This document shows, piece after piece, positions 42,862 to 52,312 of a DNA stretch of 64,000 nucleotides. Position 1 is the stretch's first letter, and every line of letters starts with the position of its first letter. The DNA is from Psychrobacillus sp044762855. GTDB taxonomy: Bacteria > Bacillota > Bacilli > Bacillales_A > Planococcaceae. The stretch is from positions 310,001 through 374,000 of the forward strand of contig NZ_JBIWFB010000001.1 of the NCBI RefSeq assembly GCF_044762855.1. The letters are read 5' to 3'. The notes beneath the pieces were generated by a model. It was not told where the DNA came from, did no database searches, and was given only the letters and a program-made list of their open reading frames with translations. A program made the translations under genes and the position numbers.

Positions 42862-43716
42862 ATGGTACAAAAAATTACAGTTGTAGGAGCGGGCATTATG
42901 GGTAGTGGTATTGCCTATACATGTGCATTAAATGGATTTTCAATCGTACTGCAAGATATTGCGGAAGCAAGTCTTCTGAAAGCAAAAAATGAAATTGAAA
43001 AGATAGCTTCGCATAGCGAAGAAAAAGGATTCATCACAACCCAGCAAAAAGAAAGCGCTTTAAAAAGGATATATTATGAATCGGATTTAGAAATCGCTGT
43101 GCAGGAATCGAACTTAGTCATTGAAGCAATTATAGAAAACATGGACATCAAAATAGAGCTCTTCCAGAAGCTAGATCGTCACTGTCACCCGGATACTATT
43201 TTAGCGACCAATACATCTTCCCTTAGTCCAACGGAAATCGGTGCACAAACGTCACGTCCGGATAAAGTAGTTGCGATGCATTTCTTCAATCCTGTACACA
43301 AAATGAAGTTGGTAGAGATCATTCGAGGGCTTGATACATCTGACGATACGGTGGCAGTGATTAAAGCGGTAACGGAACGATTGCAAAAAGAATCGGTTGA
43401 AGTAAATGAATTTCCTGGATTTGTCACATCACGAATGAATGTACTTATTGGCAATGAAGCAATGAATATGTTAATGGAAGGTGTTGCATCAGCGGAAGAT
43501 ATCGATAAAGCGATCAAGCTTGGTTTAAATCATCCGATGGGACCTTTTGAAATGGGTGATCTTGTAGGATTGGATACACGTTTGCGGACATTGGAATATT
43601 TATATAAAACATTGGGTGAAAAATATAGACCAAGTCCTCTTCTAGTGAAATATGTGAAGGCAGGTCGACTCGGTAAAAAAACTGGCAAAGGTGTTTACGA
43701 TTACAGAGAGGAGTGA
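42862..43716 (+). CDS. 3-hydroxyacyl-CoA dehydrogenase
   Basis: NAD-dependent oxidation of (S)-3-hydroxyacyl-CoA. It is 284 residues: NAD motif GAGIMGSGIAYTCALNG, catalytic His in MHFFNPVHKMKLVEII, and FPGFVTSRMN. In this operon it may oxidise 3-hydroxypimelyl-CoA after ring opening; that is inferred from context. A paralogue of the enzyme at 55834. ATG with AGGAGAG. Confidence 0.93.
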   Translation: MVQKITVVGAGIMGSGIAYTCALNGFSIVLQDIAEASLLKAKNEIEKIASHSEEKGFITTQQKESALKRIYYESDLEIAVQESNLVIEAIIENMDIKIELFQKLDRHCHPDTILATNTSSLSPTEIGAQTSRPDKVVAMHFFNPVHKMKLVEIIRGLDTSDDTVAVIKAVTERLQKESVEVNEFPGFVTSRMNVLIGNEAMNMLMEGVASAEDIDKAIKLGLNHPMGPFEMGDLVGLDTRLRTLEYLYKTLGEKYRPSPLLVKYVKAGRLGKKTGKGVYDYREE

Positions 43717-43722
43717 TGGATA

Positions 43723-44502
43723 TTGACCGCATTTGAAAATATTCAACTAGAAATTGAGCAACAGATTGCCTATATTACGCTCAATCGTCCGGAAGTTCGA
43801 AATGCATTAGATACCAAAATGCAACAAGAGTTAGAGAAAGCATTTAATTATGTAGAAAATCAGCAAGAAGTTCGTATTGTAGTCGTGCAAGGTGCAGGTG
43901 GAAAAGCATTTGCAGCGGGTGCGGATATTAAAGCTTTACATGAACGACTAACACTTGATGCACTTGTCCCAGGTATGCAAGGATTATATTCAAAAATCGA
44001 ACAGTGTACGAAAGTGACAATCGCAGTTATTAACGGATATGCGCTTGGTGGTGGTTGTGAATTAGCGATGGCATGTGATTTAAGAATTGCTACAGAAAAG
44101 GCGAAATTTGGATTGCCAGAGTTAAATCTTGGCATTATCCCAGGTGCTGGCGGCACGCAGCGCTTACCAAGATTAATCGGAAAAGGACGTGCACTCGATT
44201 TAATCTTAACCGGTCGGATGATTGATGGCGAGGAAGCAGAGCGTATTGGGTTAGTGAACTATTATACGACAGAAGAAGAGTTAGATAAGACACTTGCTTC
44301 TGTTACAAACGCTATTTTGAAAAAAGGACCAGTTGCTTTGCAATTAGCAAAGGTTGCAGTTAATCGTGGAGCTGATGTAGATATGCAGACTGCGCAATGG
44401 ATGGAGAAATTATCGACGGCGGTTTTATTTGGAACAGAAGATAAAGAAGAAGGTACTAGGGCTTTCATAGAAAAAAGGGATGCGGTATTTATAAACAAAT
44501 AA
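43723..44502 (+). CDS. Enoyl-CoA hydratase, BadK-like by context
   Basis: A crotonase of 259 residues: oxyanion-hole segments GGKAFAAGADIKAL and GYALGGGCELAMACDL, catalytic glutamates in FGLPELNLGIIPGAGGTQRLPRLIG. It could hydrate cyclohex-1-ene-1-carboxyl-CoA (BadK role), a linear enoyl-CoA, or both. TTG start with GAGGAG. It is seven bases from the preceding gene. Confidence 0.88.
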   Translation: MTAFENIQLEIEQQIAYITLNRPEVRNALDTKMQQELEKAFNYVENQQEVRIVVVQGAGGKAFAAGADIKALHERLTLDALVPGMQGLYSKIEQCTKVTIAVINGYALGGGCELAMACDLRIATEKAKFGLPELNLGIIPGAGGTQRLPRLIGKGRALDLILTGRMIDGEEAERIGLVNYYTTEEELDKTLASVTNAILKKGPVALQLAKVAVNRGADVDMQTAQWMEKLSTAVLFGTEDKEEGTRAFIEKRDAVFINK

Positions 44503-44514
44503 TAGGGGGGAAGC

Positions 44515-45675
44515 ATGATGAATTTCCAATTTTCCGAGGAGATTGAGTCATTAAAAGAGATAGTAAGAAAGTTTGTAAAAGAAGAAGTAGAACCAGTTGC
44601 CAACCAAATTGAAGAGGAAAATGCGATTCCTCCTTATCTTGTATCGATGTCAAAGGAAATAGGGTTATTTGGTCTTAGCGTCCCAGAAGAATATGGCGGA
44701 TTAGGTTTAAGTATGGTAGACAAATGCGCCATTCTGGAAGAACTTGCAAAAACACATAATGGCTACACAACATTAATATCTTGTCATATTGGCATTGGTT
44801 CTGTAGGACTTGTGGAATTCGGAAATGAAGCACAAAAAAAGAAATACTTGCCGAAAATGGCGACAGGAGAATGGATCGGTGCTTTTGCATTAACGGAGCC
44901 AGATGCAGGTTCCAATGCGGCTAATCTAAAAACAACTGCTGTAAGGCGTGGGGATAAATATATTTTAAATGGTTCTAAGCACTATATTACAAATGCACAT
45001 GATGCGCATGTATTTACTGTAATGGCGGTGACGGACCCGACAAAAGGCGCGCGTGGAATTACTTCTTTTATCTTAGAAAAAGGAACACCTGGGTTTGCGA
45101 TTGGTGCCCCAGAAAAAAAATTAGGTTTACGTGGATCCAATTCAGCGGAACTTTACTTTGAAAATGTAGAAATTCCAGCTGAAAATGTCCTTGGTACAGA
45201 AGGAGAAGGGTATATCAATGCACTAAAAATTTTAGCAAATGGACGTGCAGGTATGGCGGCGAGATGTTTGGGTTCATCTGTACGTTTGTTAGAGCATTCT
45301 ATGGAACACGCTCTAGAACGTAAACAGTTTGACCAACCAATTTTTAACTTTCAAGCAGTTCAACATATGATTGCCGATATGGCATTGCAAATTGAATCAT
45401 TGCGCTCGTTTACATATCGGGTTGCATGGATGGTGGATCAAGGGGAGCGAGTTGTGAAGGAAGCGGCTATGGTAAAACTTTACGGTTCAGAAGTATATAA
45501 CAAAGTAGCTGACAGTGCGCTTCAAGTGCACGGTGGATTAGGTTATATGAAAGACTATCCAATTGAACGTTTTTTCCGGGACGCACGCATTACAAGAATT
45601 TATGAAGGAACATCTGAAATACAACGGAATATTATTGCATCTGAGCTAAATAGAGAATATGCGCCTAGGGGGTAA
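44515..45675 (+). CDS. Acyl-CoA dehydrogenase
   Basis: FAD enzyme of 386 residues introducing a double bond into acyl-CoA and reducing ETF. Typical segments FALTEPDAGSNAANLKTTA, GLRGSNSAELYFENV, and catalytic Glu364 in RIYEGTSEIQR are all intact. In this operon a plausible role is pimeloyl-CoA dehydrogenation. GGGGGG precedes the ATG. Confidence 0.92.
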   Translation: MMNFQFSEEIESLKEIVRKFVKEEVEPVANQIEEENAIPPYLVSMSKEIGLFGLSVPEEYGGLGLSMVDKCAILEELAKTHNGYTTLISCHIGIGSVGLVEFGNEAQKKKYLPKMATGEWIGAFALTEPDAGSNAANLKTTAVRRGDKYILNGSKHYITNAHDAHVFTVMAVTDPTKGARGITSFILEKGTPGFAIGAPEKKLGLRGSNSAELYFENVEIPAENVLGTEGEGYINALKILANGRAGMAARCLGSSVRLLEHSMEHALERKQFDQPIFNFQAVQHMIADMALQIESLRSFTYRVAWMVDQGERVVKEAAMVKLYGSEVYNKVADSALQVHGGLGYMKDYPIERFFRDARITRIYEGTSEIQRNIIASELNREYAPRG

Positions 45676-45680
45676 GTTGG

Positions 45681-46877
45681 ATGAGAGATGTTTACATTGT
45701 AGAAGGGGTTCGCACAGCTATCGGAAAACTTGGTGGGGCTTATAAAGAAGTGCAAGCGGATTTACTAGCAGCCCATGTCATTGGAGGGCTATTACAGAAA
45801 ACAAACCCATCTATTGAAGTGGATGAAGTTATCTTAGGACAAGCAAGACAAAGTGCTGATGCGGCAAATATTGCACGAGTTGCAGCGCTACATGCCAAGC
45901 TAGGAGAAGACGTTACGGGTTACACCGTACACCGCCAATGTGGCTCCGGCTTACAGGCCATTAATAACGCCGCGCAACAAATAGCGCTCGGTTTACAAGA
46001 TGTTGTTATCGCAGGTGGTACGGAGAGTTTAAGCACCGCACCGTACTATTTACGAAATGCGCGATACGGATTTAATATAGGAAACGGTGTGTTATGTGAC
46101 CCAAACACAGAGAGCCAAGTTCACTCGCAACCAATAGATCAATACGGCACATTTACAATGGGCTATACAGCTGAAAATCTAGCGGAAAAATATAATATTT
46201 CGAGAGAAGCACAAGACGAGTTTGCACTTCGTAGCCAGCAATTAGCATTACAAGCAATTGCGGAAGGTCGTTTTGAAGAAGAGATTATCCCATATGAGAT
46301 AAAAACAAGAAAATCCACTGTGCAAGTCGCAGTAGATGAGCATCCACGTCAAACATCACTTGAATCGCTTCGAAATTTAAAGGCTGTTTTTAAAGAAGGT
46401 GGAACAGTAACAGCTGGTAACTCAAGTGGTAGAAATGACGGGGCTTCAGCTTTACTACTTATGACGAAAGAAAAGATGGAAGCATATGCTTTACAACCGA
46501 AATCGAAAATTATCGCCCAAGCAGTTGCAGGTGTTTCACCGGAACTAATGGGAATTGGACCAGTATTATCTACACAAAAAGCGTTAAAACAAGCCAACTT
46601 GACGCTCCAAGATATAGATGTCATTGAGTTGAATGAAGCATTTGCTGCTCAAGCTTTAGCCGTTATACAAGAAGCTGGTATGGAGCTAGAAAAAGTAAAT
46701 GTCAACGGTGGAGCAATTGCGCTGGGACACCCAATAGGAGCAACAGGTGCAATTTTAATGACAAAACTTATAAATGAATTACAAAGAAAAAAAGCAAGAT
46801 ATGGATTAGTCACATTATGTATTGGCGGGGGACAAGGGATTACAACGATAATAGAAAACTGCCAGTATTTTAACTAA
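45681..46877 (+). CDS. Acetyl-CoA acyltransferase (thiolase)
   Basis: 398-residue thiolase. Nucleophile Cys87 (HRQCGSGLQAINNA), His in GGAIALGHPIGATGA and second Cys in LCIGGGQGI. Degradative thiolysis of 3-ketoacyl-CoA is expected, such as 3-ketopimelyl-CoA to glutaryl-CoA and acetyl-CoA; the substrate is inferred. Six bases after the previous gene, with GGGGG upstream. Confidence 0.92.
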   Translation: MRDVYIVEGVRTAIGKLGGAYKEVQADLLAAHVIGGLLQKTNPSIEVDEVILGQARQSADAANIARVAALHAKLGEDVTGYTVHRQCGSGLQAINNAAQQIALGLQDVVIAGGTESLSTAPYYLRNARYGFNIGNGVLCDPNTESQVHSQPIDQYGTFTMGYTAENLAEKYNISREAQDEFALRSQQLALQAIAEGRFEEEIIPYEIKTRKSTVQVAVDEHPRQTSLESLRNLKAVFKEGGTVTAGNSSGRNDGASALLLMTKEKMEAYALQPKSKIIAQAVAGVSPELMGIGPVLSTQKALKQANLTLQDIDVIELNEAFAAQALAVIQEAGMELEKVNVNGGAIALGHPIGATGAILMTKLINELQRKKARYGLVTLCIGGGQGITTIIENCQYFN

Positions 46878-46907
46878 AATATATGGGCGAAAAAGGGGAA
46901 TATCTGT

Positions 46908-48062
46908 ATGCTAAATTTTGAATTTTCAGAAGAACAGGAGCAGTTCCGAAAGATTTTACGGGACTTTACTAAAGAGGAACTGCTTCCTCATTATACAAAA
47001 TGGGATCGTGAAGGCATCACCCCTAGGCATCTATGGAAAAGACTTGGCGATTTAGGGGTAAATGGACTACGTATTCCAGAGGAGTATGGTGGTAGCGGAG
47101 CTGATTGCATCACAACAGGTATCGCAGCAGAAGAAATAGGGAGAGGCGATTTTAACTTAACGTATGCAGTCATGTTAAATGCCTTAATCGGTGAAATTAT
47201 TGCAAAGTATGGAAGTGCAGATTTAAAAGGAGAATGGCTTCCTCAAATTGCTAGTGGGGACAAAATTGTCGGGATCGCAATTACAGAACCATCTGCTGGA
47301 ACTGATGCTGGTGGAATCCAATCGACAGCAAAATTAGATGGGGATTATTACGTATTAAATGGAGAAAAATCCGGCATTAGCGTAGCCACTTGCGGCGATG
47401 CATTTATCATTTTTGCTAAAACAGATCCATCACTCGGCAATAAAGGAATTAGCGCATTTCTAGTACCAGCTGGGTTGGATGGACTAGAAACAAAAGGTTA
47501 TGAAGATATGGGAAATATTCCGATAGGACGGGGCTCCCTTTATATGAATGACGTGAAAGTTCCGGTTTCCAACTTGATCGGAAGTGAAAACAAAGGATTT
47601 TCTCAAGTAATGAACGGTTTCGATTTAAGCCGCTTATTGATCGGCTTGCAATGTGTAGGAACGGCGATGCAAAGTATTGATGAGACCATTGAACATGTCA
47701 AAATTAGAAAATCATTTGGTCGTCCGTTAGCAACGTACCAAGCGGTGTCATTTTCCTTAGTGACGCATTTTACTCAGCTAGAACTTATTAAATGGCAAGC
47801 TTATCGAGGGTTATGGCTACGCGATAATAATTTGGAACATTCGAAGGAATCTTCTAGCGTAAAATGGCTTGGTCCCAAATATAGTGTAGAAGCAATTCAT
47901 GAATGTTTATTGTTAAATGGTCACTATGCGTATACGAAAGAAATGCCTTTAGAGCAGCGTTTACGTGATGTGATTGGATTAGAGATTGGAGACGGTACTG
48001 CGCAAGCAAACCAAATGGTTATTGCAAAAAGTATTATTGGAAAAGAGTTCCGTACTTACTAA
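46908..48062 (+). CDS. aliB: Acyl-CoA dehydrogenase, probable cyclohexanecarboxyl-CoA dehydrogenase (AliB-like)
   Basis: 384 residues of the acyl-CoA dehydrogenase family (IAITEPSAGTDAGGIQS, GNIPIGRGSLYMNDVKVP). At the position of the usual catalytic Glu (YEGTSE) the sequence reads IGDGTAQ, giving Asp362. It is divergent from the three other dehydrogenases in the window. Adjacent BadI-, AliA- and BadH-like genes support conversion of cyclohexanecarboxyl-CoA to cyclohex-1-ene-1-carboxyl-CoA. ATG with AAGGGGA. Confidence 0.75.
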   Translation: MLNFEFSEEQEQFRKILRDFTKEELLPHYTKWDREGITPRHLWKRLGDLGVNGLRIPEEYGGSGADCITTGIAAEEIGRGDFNLTYAVMLNALIGEIIAKYGSADLKGEWLPQIASGDKIVGIAITEPSAGTDAGGIQSTAKLDGDYYVLNGEKSGISVATCGDAFIIFAKTDPSLGNKGISAFLVPAGLDGLETKGYEDMGNIPIGRGSLYMNDVKVPVSNLIGSENKGFSQVMNGFDLSRLLIGLQCVGTAMQSIDETIEHVKIRKSFGRPLATYQAVSFSLVTHFTQLELIKWQAYRGLWLRDNNLEHSKESSSVKWLGPKYSVEAIHECLLLNGHYAYTKEMPLEQRLRDVIGLEIGDGTAQANQMVIAKSIIGKEFRTY

Positions 48063-48083
48063 AAAACAAAGGGGATAGGAACA

Positions 48084-48923
48084 ATGGAAACGACAAAAAA
48101 CACAACCGAAAATACAGCGCAAATCGATTTGACGGATATTTTATATGAAAAGAAAGACGGTATTGCAAAAATTACGATTAACCGACCTGCCGTTTATAAC
48201 GCATTTCGAGCACAGACGATTCAACAGCTAATTTGGGCTTTTCGCGATGCATGGGACGATTTGCGAATTGGAGCAGTAATTCTAACTGGTGCTGGTGAAA
48301 AAGCTTTTTGTGTTGGGGGTGACCAAAAAGAAAAAGGAAATGAAGGCGGTTATGATTATTCCGGTGGTTTAGGCGGTGGAATCGGTCTTGAAATAGAATC
48401 ATTGCACCAAGTAATTCGCAATATTCCAAAGCCTGTTATTGCAGCTGTTAATGGGTTCGCTATTGGCGGAGGACATGTATTACATGTAATTTGTGATTTA
48501 ACTATTGCTGCAGATACTGCGAAGTTTGGGCAAAGTGGACCAAAAGTCGGTAGCTATGATGCAGGTTTCGGTTCCGCTTACTTAGCACGTATTGTTGGGG
48601 AAAAGAAAGCTCGTGAAATTTGGTACTTATGTGAACAATATACTGCAGAAGAATGTAAAGAAATGGGACTTGTCAATAAAGTCGTACCTGCCAATGAATT
48701 GCAACAAGCAGCTCAAGAATGGGCGGAAAAGATTTTGCAAAAAAGTCCAACAGCTATTCAAATGCTTAAATACTCGTTCAATGCAGATAGTGCTAGCATA
48801 CAAGGTATCTCTCAGCTTGCAATGGGGAGCTTAGCGATGTTTTATAACACAGCAGAATCGAACGAAGGAAAAGAAGCATTTTTAGAAAAACGACCAGTCA
48901 ACTTCAATAAATTCCGTGGATAA
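48084..48923 (+). CDS. badI: 2-ketocyclohexanecarboxyl-CoA hydrolase (BadI-like, MenB-related)
   Basis: Crotonase-fold ring-opening enzyme of 279 residues that would convert 2-ketocyclohexane-1-carboxyl-CoA to pimeloyl-CoA. It carries the GGDQ motif (FCVGGDQKEKG) shared by MenB and BadI, and GSYDAGFGSAYLARIVGEKKAREIWYLCEQYTAEE. The closest alternative is naphthoate synthase MenB. Context (acyl-CoA ligase and BadH-like SDR, no men genes) favours BadI. ATG with AAGGGGA. Confidence 0.78.
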   Translation: METTKNTTENTAQIDLTDILYEKKDGIAKITINRPAVYNAFRAQTIQQLIWAFRDAWDDLRIGAVILTGAGEKAFCVGGDQKEKGNEGGYDYSGGLGGGIGLEIESLHQVIRNIPKPVIAAVNGFAIGGGHVLHVICDLTIAADTAKFGQSGPKVGSYDAGFGSAYLARIVGEKKAREIWYLCEQYTAEECKEMGLVNKVVPANELQQAAQEWAEKILQKSPTAIQMLKYSFNADSASIQGISQLAMGSLAMFYNTAESNEGKEAFLEKRPVNFNKFRG

Positions 48924-48938
48924 TGAAGGAGGAAAAGG

Positions 48939-50570
48939 ATGAAACTCGAAACGTTATTAACTGCGAATCTGATAGATGGGTATCAATCTGTTTGGCCGTA
49001 TAAAACGATTTTGAATTACTTGAACGATGCAATCGAAAAGTATCCACAAAAAGAAGCAATTATTGATAAAAATTCCCGTTATACATACGAGGAATTGGGC
49101 AAGATGGTCGACCGAGTAGCATTAGGTTTATTGGAATTAGGCATTGAAAAAGGCGATGTTGTATCTATACAACTGCCTAATTGGAACGAATTTATCATAT
49201 TACACTACGCGATTACTAGAATTGGAGCTATTACAAATCCATTAATTCCAATTTATCGAGAACGCGAAATTTCCTATATGGTTGGTATGGTTGAATCGAA
49301 AGTACTTATTATTCCATCTAAGTTCCGTAATTATGATTACGTACAGATGGTACAAGCGATTCGACCAAAACTACCTTCGCTAAAGCATTTGTTTGTTATT
49401 GGCGATGATATTCCGAGTGATGCACAACCTTTAAGTTATTTATTTGATACCCCGTGGGAAACAAAGAGAGATCTCGCCATTTTAAATGACATTCAACACG
49501 ATCCAAATGATGTCACTGAAATTATATTCACATCAGGCACGACGGGTAATCCGAAAGGGGTTATGCATACGCATAATACACTATGCGTGTCTACTAACTA
49601 TTGGATTGAACGTTTGCGGTTAACGAGTGATGATGTCATGTTCATGGCTTCTACTTTCGCGCATCAGACAGGATTTGGATATGGCGTTCGCTTACCTACG
49701 CATATCGGTGGGACAGCTGTGTATCAAGATATCTGGAATCCGGAAGAGTTTTTACAACTAGTAGAAAAAGAAAAGATTACGTTCACAGCTGGTGCAACGC
49801 CATTTTTACAAGATACCATCCAATCATCGGATATAGGGAAATATAATTTAGAGTCATTGCGTGCATTTGTGGCACTTGGTGCACCAATACCACGTGCACT
49901 TATTCGAAAAGACGAGGATGTCGTACGCTTTTCCATCCTATCCGGGTGGGGGCAAACCGAAGATGGACTTGTGACGCTTACTAAGTTGAACGATTCGGAA
50001 GAAAAATTAACGAATACAGATGGGGTTGCGTTTCCGGGAATGGTCGTGAAAGTCGTGGATACTGATTTCAATGAACTACCCGCTAATGAAGAGGGTAGCT
50101 TGCTTTGTAAAGGTCCAGCGCTGTTTGTCGGTTATTTAAAACAGATGGAACAAACGCTTTCGGAATTCCATGATGGGTGGTTTATAACTGGTGACCGAGC
50201 AATTATGGATGAAGACGGATATATTCGAATATCTGGACGAAACAAAGACGTCATTATTCGCGGCGGAGAAAATATTCCAGTCGTGTATATTGAAAATATT
50301 TTGTATGAGCATCCAGATGTGGCAATCGCTCAAATTGTTGCAATGCCTGACTTACGCTTGCAAGAAAAAGCATGTGCTTTCATCCGCATGAAGCCAGATA
50401 CAACACCGCTTACATTACCACTGCTTCAAGTTTTCTTAGAAGAAAAAGGGGTAGCAAAACAATATTGGCCAGAGCGATTAGAAATACTTGAAAATTTCCC
50501 GCAGACAGCCAGTGGGAAAATACAAAAATTTAAATTACGTGAACTGATTACAGAGGATGTTACAAACTAA
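48939..50570 (+). CDS. aliA: Acyl-CoA ligase, probable cyclohexanecarboxylate-CoA ligase (AliA-like)
   Basis: AMP-forming ligase of 543 residues. ATP loop FTSGTTGNPKGVMHTHN, SGWGQTEDG, hinge region GRNKDVIIRGGENI and C-terminal catalytic Lys in TASGKIQKF are intact. It would activate the free acid entering the pathway. The carboxylate is inferred from the operon. ATG with GGAGG. Confidence 0.82.
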   Translation: MKLETLLTANLIDGYQSVWPYKTILNYLNDAIEKYPQKEAIIDKNSRYTYEELGKMVDRVALGLLELGIEKGDVVSIQLPNWNEFIILHYAITRIGAITNPLIPIYREREISYMVGMVESKVLIIPSKFRNYDYVQMVQAIRPKLPSLKHLFVIGDDIPSDAQPLSYLFDTPWETKRDLAILNDIQHDPNDVTEIIFTSGTTGNPKGVMHTHNTLCVSTNYWIERLRLTSDDVMFMASTFAHQTGFGYGVRLPTHIGGTAVYQDIWNPEEFLQLVEKEKITFTAGATPFLQDTIQSSDIGKYNLESLRAFVALGAPIPRALIRKDEDVVRFSILSGWGQTEDGLVTLTKLNDSEEKLTNTDGVAFPGMVVKVVDTDFNELPANEEGSLLCKGPALFVGYLKQMEQTLSEFHDGWFITGDRAIMDEDGYIRISGRNKDVIIRGGENIPVVYIENILYEHPDVAIAQIVAMPDLRLQEKACAFIRMKPDTTPLTLPLLQVFLEEKGVAKQYWPERLEILENFPQTASGKIQKFKLRELITEDVTN

Positions 50571-50588
50571 GGTAAGGGGGAAATGAAC

Positions 50589-51335
50589 ATGACAAATAAA
50601 GTCGCTTTTATCACAGGTGCTGGACGAGGAATTGGTAGACAGATTGCATTGACATTAGCAGCTAAAAACATCACAACTATTGTGTCGGATGTGAATGACG
50701 CAAATGCAAATGAAACAGTATCACTCATAGAACGAGCCGGTGGAGAAGCTATTGCAGTGTATTGTGATGTAACCAAATTGAGCAGTGTTGAAGAAGCTGT
50801 GCAAGAAGCTGTAAGTAAACTAGGTCGTATCGATATACTTGTGAATAATGCTGGATGGGATAAAATTGAACCATTTTTAAAAAGTGAGCCTTCTACTTGG
50901 GAAACGATTTTAAATATTAACCTATTAGGTCAAATTCATACGTGTAAAACGATCCTTCCGCTCATGATTGAAAATGGATACGGAAAAATTGTCAACATTT
51001 CCTCTGACTCTGGACGTGTTGGTTCAAGTGGAGAAGCTGTTTATTCCGCGGCAAAGGGTGGTGTAATTGCTTTTACGAAAACATTAGCACGTGAAATGGC
51101 AAGACATAAAATCAATGTAAACAGTATTGCACCGGGTCCCGCGGATACGCCATTATTTAAAGAAATTGGCGAATACAATGCTGGCATCGCAGAAGCGCTT
51201 ATTAAAGCCATTCCATTTAGACGACTCGCACAACCAGAAGACATAGCAAATGCTGTAGCTTTTCTATCTTCAGAAGAGGCAAACTATATAACTGGTCAAG
51301 TATTATCGGTCAATGGTGGATTGGCAATGGTGTAA
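50589..51335 (+). CDS. badH: SDR dehydrogenase, probable 2-hydroxycyclohexanecarboxyl-CoA dehydrogenase (BadH-like)
   Basis: Classical SDR of 248 residues: TGAGRGIG cofactor motif, NNAGWD, catalytic Ser in NISSDSGRVGSSGEAVYSAAKGG with Tyr and Lys intact. The NNAGWDxxxPF and DSGRVGSSGEAVY segments closely resemble BadH. I choose ATG 50589, eight bases after AAGGGGG, over 50583. A terminator follows, so this is probably the end of the main operon. Confidence 0.82.
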   Translation: MTNKVAFITGAGRGIGRQIALTLAAKNITTIVSDVNDANANETVSLIERAGGEAIAVYCDVTKLSSVEEAVQEAVSKLGRIDILVNNAGWDKIEPFLKSEPSTWETILNINLLGQIHTCKTILPLMIENGYGKIVNISSDSGRVGSSGEAVYSAAKGGVIAFTKTLAREMARHKINVNSIAPGPADTPLFKEIGEYNAGIAEALIKAIPFRRLAQPEDIANAVAFLSSEEANYITGQVLSVNGGLAMV

Positions 51336-51346
51336 AAAGTACAATC

Positions 51347-51378
51347 AACAGGAGCCAATTCTGCTCCTGTTTTTTTCT
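51347..51378 (+). terminator. Terminator after badH-like gene
   Basis: AACAGGAGC (51347-51355) / GCTCCTGTT (51363-51371) and T7. It lies only 30 bases before the next gene, so read-through or attenuation is possible. Confidence 0.85.
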
Positions 51379-51400
51379 ATCTAGAAAGGAAGTGTAGAAA

Positions 51401-52153
51401 ATGGGTAACTCACTAAGTGGTCGTATAATTTTAGTAACAGGGGCAGCAAATCGAATTGGAAAGGCAATAGCTATTGCAGCGGCAAATGAAGGAGCAACTA
51501 TTGCACTGCATTACAACCAATCTGCTGAACAAGCAGTGATAACAGCTAAAGAAATTGAATCGTTAGGAAGTAAAGTTGCTTGTTTCCAAGCAAATATCGC
51601 AAATTTGGAAGAGGTGCAAAGGATGAACAAAGCCATCCAAGAGCAGCTAGGACCAGTATTTGGTGTTATAAATAATGCAGGATATGGGCAAATGAAGTCT
51701 TTCTTTGACTATGAACCAAATGAATGGAAAAAAGAAATCGATGTTTGTTTAAATGGGGTATTAAACTTAGCTTACACATTCGTGCCTTCTATGAAAGAAA
51801 GAGAGGAAGGTAAGTTTATTACAATTGTTGGGGATTCAGCGCGCACTGGTGATCGAAAACTCATCGTATCCGCAGCAGCAAGAAATGGAGTTATAAGTTT
51901 CATGAAGTCTTTGGCTCAAGAAGTAGGTCGACAACAAATTCAATGTAATACTGTCTCACTCGGTTTAATCGATCAAGATGACTTGCAAATGGGAGAGGAC
52001 ATGTATCGTAAAATTGTAAAAGGGTATCCTCTTCAACGTTTAGGCAAACCGGGAGATATTACAGGAATGATGCAGTTTTTACTAAGTGAGCAGTCTGATT
52101 GGATCACAGGCCAAGTGTTTTCTATTAACGGTGGTCATAGTATGTTAGGCTAA
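51401..52153 (+). CDS. SDR-family protein lacking the catalytic Ser-Tyr-Lys
   Basis: 250 residues of SDR fold; cofactor motif VTGAANRIG, NNAGYG and C-terminal WITGQVFSINGG are present. Aligned with the neighbouring BadH-like SDR, the catalytic Ser is Gly144, Tyr is Ser157 and Lys is Arg161. It may be a non-catalytic binding protein or use other chemistry. Own ribosome binding site AAAGGAAG; position downstream of a terminator. Confidence 0.82.
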   Translation: MGNSLSGRIILVTGAANRIGKAIAIAAANEGATIALHYNQSAEQAVITAKEIESLGSKVACFQANIANLEEVQRMNKAIQEQLGPVFGVINNAGYGQMKSFFDYEPNEWKKEIDVCLNGVLNLAYTFVPSMKEREEGKFITIVGDSARTGDRKLIVSAAARNGVISFMKSLAQEVGRQQIQCNTVSLGLIDQDDLQMGEDMYRKIVKGYPLQRLGKPGDITGMMQFLLSEQSDWITGQVFSINGGHSMLG

Positions 52154-52199
52154 TGATGAAAAACAGTAGAGTGAATTTAGACTATTCTTGAAAATAACT

Positions 52200-52229
52200 G
52201 TTGACTGAATGCTCATTCAGTTTTAATAT
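52200..52229 (+). promoter_or_regulatory. fadF promoter with FadR-type palindromic operator
   Basis: SigA-like TTGACT (52201-52206), 17-base spacer, TAATAT (52224-52229). The operator ACTGAATG-CT-CATTCAGT fills the spacer. The 24 bases 52200-52223 match the reverse complement of 54553-54576 at 20 positions. Likely target of the TetR protein encoded at 59133. Confidence 0.7.
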
Positions 52230-52312
52230 TAAATTAATTCTTTATTAATCTATTAGCCTAATGGTATTCTATGCATAACATCATTTTACGTCTTTAAGGG
52301 GGAGAGGATAAG

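Noticed and set aside
48084..48923. menB (naphthoate synthase) assignment
   Set aside because: The GGDQ and DAGFGS motifs fit both, but no other men gene is near and the ligase and BadH-like neighbours point to BadI. Not excluded without a phylogeny.
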